Source: Ricinus communis (lineage: Eukaryota; Streptophyta; Magnoliopsida; Malpighiales; Euphorbiaceae). Taken from it: DNA of 64,000 nt. Each line of letters begins with the position of its first letter. Position 1 is the stretch's first letter. The translations under genes were made by a program, and so were the position numbers. Positions 11,187-23,900 of this stretch are shown piece after piece. The notes beneath the pieces were generated by a model that was not told the DNA's origin, did not search any database, and saw nothing but the letters and a program-made list of their open reading frames with translations. Location: the NCBI RefSeq assembly GCF_019578655.1, contig NC_063258.1, positions 26,974,802 through 27,038,801 of the forward strand, written 5' to 3'.

Positions 11187-12522
11187 TGTGATTCGAAAAT
11201 GCGATAGATGTTTAAATAATCAAATCAAATCAAATATTTTATCCACATAGATGCTGAATTAAAAAAATTTGTCGTCCCTAATTAGAAAATTAGCAGCTAA
11301 GTAATACGAAACGTTAGAAAAACGTAGGAATGTATATTGAAACAATAACACAATGCGAAATAATAGCAGAAAAAGTAATGAACTTAAAGGTTTTAGTATA
11401 ATGATAAGGTTACACTATTTAATTTATTGATATCATAAGCTTAGAAGATCTCTATATCTGCATTCTTCTAATAATACTGATTAAGGTGTGTGTGTGTTTT
11501 TTACTTCAGTTTGAAAATTCTTAATTTGCATTCTTTCTAGACAAAGAAAATTGATAAAGTATTTGGTCTGTTTATTTATTTATATGCGTTATATATGGTA
11601 AGATATGAATGAAAATGATATAAACTAAATCAATGGATAATTCAGTTGGTAGTTTCATTTGCGCATTCTTTCAGGCGATGCTGCTCTTTTTCTGCAAGCT
11701 GCAGAAGAAAGCTGCAAATTGTTATTATTATTATTACTATAATAGTAATAAGAAAAAAAAGATCATGTTAGCTATTATTTAATTGGTTACAATTTTGCAG
11801 CATAATTTTTGGCACATCAAAAAGAAAACTTCAGGTTAATTGGTATTGTTGGAGTACATGGAATGTGACAACACAAAGATGAATATATGCACAGAAAACA
11901 AGTGACTCCCCGATACGAAGCCACAGCATCTGCCCGACTGCCTTAATCACAAAATTCTGCAAGCTTCCTACTACCATTAATCATTCTGGAAGCCCGTCCT
12001 CTTTTACAAAATAAACCAAACAAAAAAATTTGTACAATAAAACTTATAATATACGAAAACATAGTTTAGAAACTATAAGTATTGTAGAGGTAAATTTTAT
12101 ATGTTTTTGTTCAAAGTAAAGAACATTTGTAAAATGTACTTCCTTTATATAGTCAAGCAGCAAAACGAGATCACACATGGTGTACACCTCCTTTTCTGTA
12201 AGTAGGCTCCTAGATCACAACATCAAGCGTGTGGCCTAATGATTAGTTTCAACTTTCAAATATTCAAGAAAAAAATGGAAATACAAAGCTACTGTTTATA
12301 CTCTTACATAGACAAAATATCTAGAACTTTTAAACAAATTACATCAGATCCAGCTTAGGTTTCCATGCGAAGTAAAAAAAATTAAAAAAAGAATTCTAGG
12401 ATCTTCAGTCAACGAGGGAAAGTAAATGTAAAAGGCTCTCAATCAGTAAGGACTTGGACACGCTGCATATTACAAAAAAAAAAAAGAAAAAAGAAAAAAA
12501 AAAGATCCCTAGTCATCAGTTG
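10401..12522. other. Intergenic: ALDH2C4 promoter side and FRIGIDA-like 3' side
   Basis: AT-rich DNA with no supported gene. It holds the upstream region of ALDH2C4 (minus strand, leftward) and the 3' flank of the FRIGIDA-like gene. A long (TA)n tract sits at 11121-11182 and A-rich runs at 12473-12503. Confidence 0.6.
11121..11182. repeat. (TA)31 microsatellite
   Basis: A perfect TA dinucleotide run of 62 bp between ALDH2C4 and the FRIGIDA-like gene. Confidence 0.95.
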
Positions 12523-15500
12523 CTATTGTGTGTATGATGAAGATTGAAATGTAGGTGGAGCGCCAGAGCCATAATCATATGCACCATAATTAGCCTGCCC
12601 CCCATAAGAGCCACTTGCACGAAAACCAGCAGCTGCATTGTCTACTGGAAGTGAATAATGCTGTTGAGGAATTGCCGCAGGGCTTTGAGCATGAGAAGCG
12701 CCATAAGTTGATGCATAAGGAGCAGTCGAGTGGCCCTCATATACATTCTGGCTAGGGTAATTGTATGGTCCAGAATATCTGGCAGCTGGACTATGCTGTG
12801 TCACTGGAGCAGGGTTCCTACGGCCAAAAGGAGAATATGCATTTGAAAATTTAGCAGCTTTGCCTGGACGAAATGTAGGTGCCCTGGGGTCTCGGCCACC
12901 ACTTGCAGAAGGGCCCCTCTTGTTTTGAGACTTAGCAGCAGCAGCTGCTGCTGCTGAACTCTTCTTCCTCTCTGCCTTAGTCTTCTCCAGCCGAGTCACC
13001 CGCTTCCTTAAGCTATCAAGGGAGAACTCGGATTCAAGCTTGTGATCTTCAACACAATTGATGACGGCTTTGATGGAACTCAACTCCACTGTATTCGACT
13101 CATCCTGAAAATAAATTTAAGATCTATGAATTCTTGAAGACTACAAATGTTTCTGATCAATATACATGGCATAATGAAGATTACACACACCGTTGCAGCT
13201 GCACTAAAATTTCCATTCTTCAAGATGGTGGCTGTAATCTTCTTGGAGTTCTTGATGTAAGACTTGAGCAGAGAAACAGGAGGGAATTTTTCAGTCAAAA
13301 CCGACTCTGAGGCAAAATATACAGCCTCTACCTCCTTCCCATTTTTCACCAATTCATCAATCATCCCTGGAAAAGTAAGAACGAGACAATTAAGCCCATA
13401 GTGAGCGATACTACAGTAAGAAGAATGATGTAATTCCTTATAGGACGAAAAGGATAAAGGGGCATTTACTCTCATTGCATGCTAAACCTATCAAGTAGTT
13501 CAATCCTTTTTTTAAAACATTTTATTTCAAACAACTCTATGTTCCACACAAAAATTGGAGCTCAATGGATAATAAGCAAACTGGAAAAATATGGCTTCAT
13601 CCACAGCTAGGGAGTAAAAGTAACAAATATAGAAACAAAGATCCAGTGACTAACATCCATTTAACATTAAATAAATGAAGAGCTATAGCTATCCTATTGC
13701 TAAACTATGGAAAATGCATAACTATATACAATTTAAAACTGTACACCAGCTGTAGCAGTTTTTCTATATTCCCTTAGAAAGAACCTCATTCCGGGTCATT
13801 GAGGTTAGGTTGCCTGCCAAACAACAAATCCCCCAAGCAACCAAAACACACACACCAAAAGAAGAAACAAAAGAAAAGCAATGATTTTATGTAGGTCCAA
13901 AATTCTGAATTTTTCCATCAAGTGCCAAGCCGGACAAAGCAAGGCAGAGACTTATGTATCATGAAATTGTTTTCAGATTGCACACACTGCTGAAGTGCCA
14001 TTTTGTATTGGATTTTAGACAAATAAGGAGAATTTAGTACAGCACAGCAAAGACCGCTCCTTTAAGGAGGCAAATAAGGAGTTCTAAGGATGTAGCAAAA
14101 CTATTTCAGAACATCTTAGGGATGTCCAGAATTCTTGTTAAAAACTCTACGTGTTGCTATATCCTTAATGTTCTGGGTTGCATTGACTCAATGTGGATTT
14201 TTCATCATAGACACATAAAAACATTACCTTCAAAATACCAACATATAACCAATTGGCAAGAGTATGACAATTTAGGCCTTCAACTTTTCTTCATAAATAG
14301 GACAGAAATTAGTCTTTCTTGTATGTAAATAAGATATATAGATAAAATTGCATGCCTGAAACTTGAAAGTGCAACAAATCACCTAGTGATTTGATCAAAT
14401 CTAAGATGCTTAACGCTGACAATAATTAAAAATGCATCACCTCAATCATCACTCTGAGAATTATGATGAGTAAAAATTGGATATTGCTACTTCATACCAC
14501 ATGGCAATTGAAGTTAGAAAATTACTGCCATCAAAGACAATCAATATCATCAAGAATAAGATTGTACAAACTGTAGTATTCCACTTCAATCTCCTAAAGA
14601 TTGCATTTTGCAATCAATTTTCATTATTACTATCAAGGCCAACCATTCTTGCGAATACCCAGTTTACATATAACCATACGCAACAATCAAAGTATCATAT
14701 GAAACATCTAATAAGCACTTACATATAAATAACGGCAACTGAAATTAAATGACAAATAAAAAAGAAAAAATAACAAGTACTACAATGCCTATAGAAGTAA
14801 TACTATACCTTCCATTTTCTCTCCAAAACCAACAGCCACAGCAAGCTTAGCCATATCCCTTCTTGTAGCATTCTCCATCACAAGCTTCCTCAAGTACTCC
14901 TCATCAAATCTTGCCTTCAACCCGAAAACCACCACCATTTGCAAGAACATAACTGCCTCCGCTGGCCCCACAACTCCACTACTCCCACCACCACCTTCTT
15001 CCCCATTAACTTTCTCCTCCATCCCCTTCCATCTCTCTAAAATCTTTCCAGCCCTCTCCACCGCTGACCTTGAAAATTTCGGACCTTTACATTTCCCGCC
15101 AAAGCAGCCACTACTCATTTCAGGAAAAAGAACCTGCACTAACATTCCACATGCCCATCTCTTATCAGTAACCCCAACTTTCTCAATCTTACTATTCACA
15201 AACTCATCCACCGCGTCCAAAATCAACATTGCGGGGTCCACAGCCTCCATAATCGCCGGCGAAATCTCCGCCCGCAATGATACAGATTCTTTCCTTTTTG
15301 AAATTACAAATTTTAACAATCCAGAAGCATCCATTTTCCTCGAAATTGATTTCAGATAATCAGACAAGTTATCATATTTTTGGGATTTTTCAAATTCTGC
15401 TAAAGCTTTTACCTTTTGTTCTTCAATTTTAGCAGCGGCGGCTGATTCGCGTTCTGGGATGGAGGTTTCTCTGTGAGAAAGGGATTCTAAGGTCTGATTG

Positions 15501-15694
15501 GAATTTGATTGCAGAGATTGGAACTTTGAATCTAAGGATTGGGATTTTACGGTTAAAGATTGCTGTAAGGAAGTGAAGTGAGAGGTGAGAGTTGTGAATA
15601 GTTGAGTACATGAGGATAGAATTGTCTTTTGGGCTTCGAGGTCTTCTATGAATTTCTGAGTTCTATCGGTGTTGATTGCTAAATCGATCGCCAT
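12523..15694 (-). CDS. FRIGIDA-like protein (FRL4-type), three exons
   Basis: Plant-specific FRIGIDA-family protein. FRIGIDA itself scaffolds a complex that activates FLC; most FRL members have less defined roles, and the FRL4 class is not proven to control flowering. Minus-strand exons 14809-15694, 13191-13366 and 12523-13104 total 1,644 nt (547 aa), joined in phase 1 then 0. The N-terminal 110 residues are heptad-rich (coiled coil), with the TSHFTSLQQSL motif. The FRIGIDA domain follows, with MDASGLLKFV, AVDPAMLILDAV, GMLVQVLFPE, MVVFGL, RRDMAKLAVAVGFG and KFPPVSLLKSYIK. Then come a Lys-rich segment, a seven-Ala run next to SQNKRGPSASGG, and a Gly/Tyr/Ser/Gln-rich tail that looks disordered. 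The start at 15694 is the first Met of a long open frame. The gene appears intact. Confidence 0.92.
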
Positions 15695-18553
15695 AGATGG
15701 AAAATTCTAAAACCCTATTCTGGTGCGGTGACACTGTCGTTTTGCTGTGCTTTCGACAGGGATCAAATCATCAAGCTTCTTGCTGCTGCTAAAATGATGA
15801 TAAAATTATAAAAACTAAACGGCGTCTCTTTAGACTATTGCTGTTTTACTCCAAACGGTGCGCTTCAAAAGTCTTTTTCTTTTCCCCTTTTTTAATTTTT
15901 GTGTATTTTTATTCTATTGAATCATTAATTATCGTTGATAATTATTATTTTTTCAAAAGAATATTAATATTATTCCACCCATTGCAATTTAAGAATTCAC
16001 GTCGAATTTGAATGCAGATTTTAAAAAATAGATGTTTTAATTAAAGCATTAGTTTGTATTATCTTTTCTTCAAAACACATTTGTTAAACCTTTTAAAAGA
16101 ACTTTAATTTCATAATAACAAATATAAAATTAATTATATATTATATGATAATGTTTATAGATAGAATTTACTATTACTTATTGAATTAAAAATAATAAAT
16201 TAAAATACTATCTATTGAGTAAACATGTTAGTAACGAAGGCCCATAATAAATGGCTAGATTCATTTAAAATAGAAGCTCAACTTAAATCATGGTATCAAA
16301 TAGGATTGCAATAAAAAAAAAAAAAAAAAAAAAAGGATTGGGCATATGAATCGAATATTTCAAATCATATGATAAATTAAAACTCAAAACTATTTATTCC
16401 CCGTTTGACTTTATCCAAATCAAATGCCATCAAACTCTATTTAGATTTTTATTTCAAAGTTTTTATCTTTGTTAAAAATGAGTATGTAACATATATATTG
16501 AGGACAAATATATAATATCTTATTAATTTTTCTTTTTTATTTTTAGTATATAGATATTTAGATATAATTTAGAGTCTTACAAATAGTAAAATATTCTTTC
16601 AAGAATTTTAACGTAACTGTATATTCAAAGTTTAAATTCGAAATCTTAATTAAGATACAAAAAGGTTTTACCATATTATCTAGAAATCATTTCAAGATTC
16701 AATCTCGAAATCTTAATTAAACTAAAAGAAGTTTTTACTAGGCATCCCAGTACTGGGAAAATGTTTCTTGTTTCTTCTTTTAATTTCAACCGTTGGGAAA
16801 GTATGACCAGCTAATTTTATGATTATGGGATTTTTCAACTTTGGGTCTAATGTAGCGTTAGGAGAAGTAAGGGTTATCAGAAGGGAAAGAAAAGAAAAAT
16901 AGCCAATCATTGAATTGTGATGGTCCAGTACATTAATATTATTGAGATGGATGGAAGGGGCTTGATTGCTAATTAGTGCTGGCAATTTCTACTTCCTTCA
17001 TGATAATTGCAGAAACTACATTATATCTTTAATTTAATTTATTTTAATAATTATTAAAAAAAAATAGCAATATGTATGAGATACATAAAAGACTCATTTT
17101 AATTACAGTCCACTTAAAATAAATTATAAATAACTGAAAAACATATTGATGCGAAGAATCTAATCACATACTAATAATCATATAATATGTGTTTAATAAT
17201 TAATTAAAACTCATTTATTTTCAATTTTTCTTTATTTAGTTTCCTGATCTATTAATACTGATATTCCCCCTGAATTTTAAATAACTCATGTTCTGTTTTT
17301 TCATATATTTATTATTTTCATATTTTGTATAATATTATCTTGTTAACTTATCCAATTATTGTTTACTCTTAATTTAAATTCAATTATCCATTTATCTTTC
17401 GTATATTATTACAACGTACGAACAATGACCTACCATCGTTTTAGGTATATATAGTTGATAATTTCTTCTCGTAGCGGACTTTCAACTCCACTTAGAACAA
17501 ACCTGAACGTCTTGGAAATATGAAATCCCGAAGCTGAAAATAATACAGCTTCTCTTTTTCTTATTGATATCCTTGAATGGTGGTTGCTAAACCAAGATCT
17601 TTGGCGACAATTATAAGCAAAAGTTTGTACTTGAGTTTCTCCGGCTCCAACTGAGAATTAACTCTTTTCCCATATATTCGAACTGCAAGAAAAATTTGGA
17701 AAGGACAAAAGAACATACACCTGAACGAGGAAGACGATAGTAAAGGCCTTTCAGTCGTATGATATAATTTAGAAAGCTGAATTCTAGCAATAACATACAT
17801 AATTATGATCAATACACGTACTTTGTATTAAAATTAACTGCTACGGCTTGCCTTCTATCATCAAAGACTAAGAATTGGCACTTACTCAACAGTATTTTCA
17901 CAAAAATGTTCCATCATCATTAGACCATACTTTTCCTTTCTGGAAGGATCAGCGAACCGGACGGAGAAAGATCGAGAAAGGTTATCAGGTTCATCTTTTC
18001 CAGAGCCTAGATCAAAATTCTGACTGTAAGTGTGTTCATCATAATGATGTATCTGCTGCAAGGGACCTCAAGACTCAAAAAATTTCCTCTTTTCTTTCTT
18101 GAACTTCATCCACAGGACTTTCCATCTCAACTTGTCTAATTTGAGATGATTGTGAGTTTACAGAATCAAGTTCTTCATAGTAGTAGCCCAACAGAAGGCT
18201 TCTGATGCCTGAACTGCGCCAGTCGCTTATCCCCATTAAAGTGGTGAAATATAAATCTCCGTCTGGCCACTTGAGCTTTATGAACTTGGTAGTACTCTCT
18301 CGCTAGTGCCTAAATAATGTAATGCCTATATATATCAACATCTGCATTTAAATTGTCTTAACTTCACAACTTTTGGCTAGCATGTAATGCTCGTGTTAAA
18401 GCATGTAATGGGAAGGTTACAATCACTTCACTTGCTTTCATATTACAGTAAAGAACACCTCAGAATCTTCCAACATTTCTATTTCTGCAGCATTATTGCA
18501 CCCACGAACATCAAGCATTGCAACTCACAATTGCTAATCATCAAACCTCTCTT
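15695..18553. other. Intergenic upstream of the FRIGIDA-like gene
   Basis: The segment next to 15695 should be the promoter and 5' UTR of the FRIGIDA-like gene. Beyond it lie AT-rich DNA and an A-run at 16312-16336. Several short open frames occur (for example + 17875-18102 and - 17561-17812), but none shows a domain or splice support. I see no gene that I can defend. Confidence 0.5.
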
Positions 18554-19900
18554 TTAAGTTCTCTTTATTAGCTTCTTCAATTCAACTGTCCAGGGTTCAA
18601 AAAGGAGCGGCCAATTTTCAGTTTCAAATGAAAGTTCAAAATTTGATCTGACTGTAACATCATGGAGAGATTTTGAGGAAGCAATAGTCCACAAATACAC
18701 ACGGAAACTGCTTCCTTTCACAAGGTAACTGCCATTTACTTTACCAAACTTAAGACGTCATAGGATGAATATAACTGTTTTACTACATTATCTTACCTGC
18801 TTGCAATTGGGGTTCTACGAAGAATGTATTTGTGATGTAGCTAAGGCTGTAGCGATTCAATCAATCAGATAAGGTTAATGTAATTTATTATGGGATTAGA
18901 AGAAACAAACGAGGCATTTGAGAATCTAAATCTTGTTGCTTGAACCACTGCCTCTAGTTAGAAAGCCTTTTTTTCTTTTTACTTTTGAGGGTTGAGAAAC
19001 AGAAAGAGAATGAGAATGTTGCTCTGATGCTAAAGCCTATATCATTTTTACTAGAAACTGCCAATAACGACTACAATTTAATTCAGACGATTATAATTAT
19101 AATGCTTGTGCCAGATACTTGAAGACAGGTTTCAATAAGGGAAAGTCCAAAGACGATGTGATTTCTGCAACAGAGACCATCACACTAGAAAAACAGGCTT
19201 TAGGCTAAACGGGTACCTGAGCCTGAGTGGTTTGATCAGAAAAATCCCAACTTTCTTATATAAAAGCATGTGCCATTCCTTCTTTTTCCACCTAGTCTGG
19301 CAGGAAATACATCCGAATAGAGAATTCATTCTTTCATCGAGAATCAAGGGAGGTACAACCATAGACCTCTCTCTCTGATTTTTCTGCAAGTATCTGCACT
19401 CATCAAATGGTTTTTGCTGTGCTTTACACCACTTTTCTTAGAAAATAGAGTCAAATCAACACAACGAAAAATCTAATCTTGTTACATTTCAAAAAAGAAA
19501 AATTGTTACAACAATCGATAGCGATGCTATCCATTTTCTGTGAATATTACAGTGACAAGATTACCTTGGCGGTAAATAATCCTTCTAGCAACACCTTAAA
19601 TTTGCCCTCCAGCCAACATAACTTTTTTCAACTTCAAACTGTATAAGAGGATATTTTGTTCTTTTAGGCATTACCCTGGCTCATACCAATAACAAAACAA
19701 AAGATGAAGATTCCTCAGATATTTGGTCACTGTACATATTCTCTGGGTTTGAACAGCCATATCGAGCCATGATAAATAGATGTTTCTGGCCCCATTATAA
19801 GGTTCCCAGTATCTTCTCTGGAAACGTAACCTCTCACAATGCAAAGCAACTTCTCTAGGCATACCCCGCAAATTTGGATTTCTTCACAACTCAAAAAGGC
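18554..19900 (-). CDS. Unrecognised multi-exon gene or gene remnant, C-terminal part
   Basis: Not recognised. A series of short minus-strand open segments bounded by AG and GT joins in one frame: 19865-19900, 19687-19785, 19565-19621, 19292-19383, 19119-19164, 18797-18840 and 18554-18728 (stop at 18554-18556). The total is 549 nt, 182 aa, and every junction phase agrees. The most convincing part is the last four exons. They read through CISCQTR, NHIVFGLSLIETCLQ, HHKYILRRTPIASSYLVKG, FRVYLWTIASS and LFEPWTVELKKLIKRT. Introns are short (65-278 bp). The upstream part is uncertain: 19671-19871 also carries a competing open frame (REVALHCERLRFQRRYW), and the 5' exons were not found. It could be a real gene, a pseudogene, or chance in part. 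Confidence 0.45.
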
Positions 19901-20915
19901 CTGGAATTGGTGATGTCATGCAAACCACCAACCTATAAAAACAATACAAGTCAAAAACGTGTTCCTTGATGAACTTAATATGTTCCTTCAAATCCAACTA
20001 TTATTCCCAATAGACAAAAAACAAAATTAGAAAAGAATGGAACACAGTTGACAGGAGACTTCATATACTTCTAGGGCTGAAATGTTATTTTCCGAGGTAG
20101 AAAGCTGTAAAAATTCCATTGAATCAATCCACAACTTTGTCAACATTAATTCACAAGCACCAAATCAGAATCTGGAGGGTGAAAAGTTGATCAGAGAAGA
20201 AGAGTTTTATAGGACTACTTTTATAAAAAGGTTACTTGATCCAGCTAGCAGGCATGGGCAATACCAAGTACAGAAAATAACAACGAGCAGACGAAAAGAC
20301 AGTGCAAAAGCTTTCTTAAACTCTCGGAGACTATTATCTTAGCTTAAAGCCAGAGGAAGCCACTCTAAATTATCATATAGGCATGTTATAGAAATTGAAT
20401 GTAATATCAAGCAAGCATACAATTTGTGAATTGCTCGTCTCTAAGATAGAATAAAAAATTTGAAAGATACTAATTTTGATTAGAGACTTTGGCACCATGT
20501 TCCATGTGCTTTCATTTATAAAAGACTGTTAAACTTTTTTAGAAAAAAAAAAAACCTCATAATCCAAACACTAGGAAGCAAAGGATTGGGAGGATCTATT
20601 CAACAAATCAAAACGTGCATAGCCAAAAACAAGAATGATACTGCAGATAATCGTGACATGCTCCATGCTAGAATGCATGCCAAGGAAAGATGACAAACAA
20701 CTTGACGATGGAAACAAATTTACTTCATGCTATCAGATGGAACACTTGAAGAGAAGTAAGATGGTGCAGATGAATTGACAATATATAGGCTACTAAGCCA
20801 TTTAACATACAACCGCGCTCAATTTATAAGAAATTAACAGTAGCACAGAAGCAAGACATTGACTGTCACCTGTTTCTTGTTTGCATGTGCGGCTTCTTCT
20901 TCCGAAGTCCTAACT
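19901..20915. other. Unassigned stretch between the unknown exons and the kinase gene
   Basis: Should contain the 3' UTR of the kinase (minus strand, below 20916) and perhaps missing 5' exons of the unrecognised gene. A + strand frame at 20082-20342 (86 codons, charged, IREEEFYRTTFIKRLLDP) is open but has no splice or homology support that I can see. No firm feature. Confidence 0.4.
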
Positions 20916-23900
20916 TCAAGATACTGTTCTTCCATAGCAAATAGATGAAATATAAAGATTCTTTGACCATTTATCCTGCCATTTAGAAAAAGGCGGAAAT
21001 TGTTACTGCTTTCTGTTTACCATAAACGTCGAGTGGTCGAAATAGAACACAAATTTATTATAAGAATTTAGTGTAAGCAATGACAATATATACAAATTCA
21101 AAATAAGCAGATATCTACGTCAGAAATTCCTCACAGGAGCTGATGTTAAATTAATTCTAAAAGATTCTAGAACCTCAATGCAAAAAAGGAAGAGAAGGTT
21201 TGTTTTAATTCCCAAACATACAATGCACTCAATTACGCACAAAAAAGTAGGCTCGAGGGAAAAAATCAGTGCACATTCTTCGCATGGCAGATCTCTAGAA
21301 TAAGCTAATGTGTTATTAGCAAAACCTCACATGATAAAATCCTTTTTCAGAAGAAAATCGTAACAAAGAAAGATAGAGCAGGCATCAAAGACCCCATCGA
21401 AGCAGTCATCTTTTTGGATAAATAAAAAGCTCGTCACCAGGATAGTTGGCTGGCAAGCTCAATCATGTACTGCTAGCTCCAGCAAGAAAGAATTGTTTTC
21501 CCAGTGAAGGAGAGAGTGAGTGGTAAGATTTACATACCTTAACATGTGTACTAGGAAATGCGGACGTCCGCAAAGTTTCTTGTGCCACATCTTGCGATTT
21601 CCTTTTGGGAGCACTAAGTATGAACGCAGCTTGATCTGCTGTAGCAGCAGTTGCAGTAATCCGATACCCGTTCTCCCACCTTCTATGTATCCCCTCACTG
21701 GGATAAAGGAAATCAAGTTCAACAACCTAGTAGTAGAATTTGAAAAATGTAAGTGACTTCTGCAGTATTCTCTCCGAGGTTCAGTATAACATAACAGTTG
21801 CAAAGTAGACAACCTGATTAGGATAACCTGCATTCCTGGACATCACAATGCCCCATTTGCTACCTGCCGTGGTCATTGAGGTGACAGAGAAGCCTTCCTT
21901 CCACTTTTTATTTATCCATTTGAATGGAAATACATCACTAACTTTGTAGGATTGTTGAGTATAAGGAGTACCTTCAATAATAAGAGCAAAAGGGCAAATA
22001 TTAGACAATCATTAAATTGCTCAACAGTGATTCCTAAACACAAGTTGTCAATAGCAGAACAATTAGTTTCACGACCATGTCCAAATGATTTTCTAATGAC
22101 ACAATTCCACTACAAGTGCTTCATGATTCATATACAGTTAAATCTCAAGTATAATTTTTACAAACCAAAGATTTATTTTTACAAAAGGCAGTTTTTGTCA
22201 AACCTAAACCAATTAAAAAGATGGATCTACTGCAGCCCATATGAGGCGATCTCATGATATGTCCTCAGAGAGGATTAATTTAATTTAACTTAACCAGCTT
22301 AACCTAAGCCAATTGAGTTCTTTGGTTGCCCAGCAATGCGCCAGGCAGCACATGAATGTCCAGATAAAACAAAACCAAGAAGAAAATACTAAAAAAGGAG
22401 ATATTCATCTAGTTTTCTCCTTACCTTTTGACATAACAACCAAGGCACTGCCATTGGCTGTACCAGCTACTGAGGTGATATAGAAATTTTTGTCCCATTG
22501 TTCCATAATCCACTCCTGATGAAATAATTCAAAAGGAGATGAGAGAATGCATAACTAAATTGCTGAACTAGTAAAGTTGATAGCAAAAAGTCTGCAATAA
22601 CACCTACCTTGTGCAAGAAAATGGGAGATAATTCATAAACCTGGGATGTAAACCCTGTCCCTGCATCCATAATAATAGCCCACAAATTCGTAGATGAGGC
22701 CACACAGCTAATGTACAACCCATCTTCCTTTCCTTTCTCCACATGCTGGTCAATTCTTGTATCCATAACATTGTAATGATACCTGCAATAAAGAATATCA
22801 ATTATATTATAACAAGATAACATGATTCAAATACTAACACTGACCAAAAGCCAATAATTCAGAGGAGAATAGTAGAAGATTCAAAATTATACAGGCATCA
22901 GCCGTGGTAAGCTTTATCTAATACACATCTTATGTATTTTATATGCACAGGTGAGAAGGCATTTTAGATAAAGAAAAACAGAAACAGCATGAGATATGAG
23001 AGAGAGATGGAAAAGATGATGATAATCTGTAGCCACCATAAAATCAAGGCATTTAATGTAATAATGTTACTATATATAATAAAAAAAAGAACAAGAAGAC
23101 CACGGTAAAGATATTAACAAAAAGTTCAAGCTGCACAAAATTGTTAGAAATTTTCATGTTCATCTCTTCTGATAGGGAAGAATTTAACTCTGTATCACAG
23201 ATATTTAAATCGAATTAATTACCTTTGCTTCATTGATGATCTGTAATTATATACCGAGATCCACTGTGTAGCTGGAGTACCGATACGAACTTTCTTCTTA
23301 AGCTGACCACCATCCTCAGACTCAACCAATGACCTTCCCCTCTTCTGACCAACCTATAAGTCATAAAAGATCACCAATAATGATGTTTAAAAAAAATAAC
23401 ACCATACAAGAATAAAGGCAATGTGAACTGCCAGGAAAACCTTAATAGCTCCATCAGTTAGGATAGGGCGTGACAAGATATTGGAGCCTATGCTGTTGTC
23501 GAAAAGAGAAATAAGCTTTGAGTAATTAGGCTCTTCATCAAATCTCATATTGGTCACCATCTCATGAAATTGTTGAAAGGGAGGAGGACACAAGAAACAA
23601 AGCATTTCAGGAGAAGTTCCCATCTTCTTCTTGCAGACAAGAAATCCTTTATTTTCTCCCTGCAACTCAAAGACACATCAAATGGTAACATGATTAAAAA
23701 AATAAAAAGAAAATCAAAGGAAAATTTGCAAAGTTAATCACAGTTTAAGAACTTACTACATAACCTTGCCAAGGAAGCTTTCCCTTGAGGAGGAATATGA
23801 GGGTATAAGCTAGGGACTCAAGGTCATCCCTTCGGCTTCCTGTCCTACCCAAGTGAGCATGTACACTGGCATAACGTACAGTTCCCCTGACAAAACCATA

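Noticed and set aside
17875..18102. 75-codon + strand frame
   Set aside because: No recognisable motif and no splice or promoter support.
19671..19871. Minus-strand 66-codon frame (REVALHCERLRFQ…) as an exon
   Set aside because: It competes with the frame that joins in phase to the downstream exons, and its continuation meets stops after the available acceptors; unresolved rather than disproved.
20082..20342. 86-codon + strand frame with charged, protein-like content
   Set aside because: No domain, no clear splice partners, and it lies between minus-strand genes; kept only as a note.
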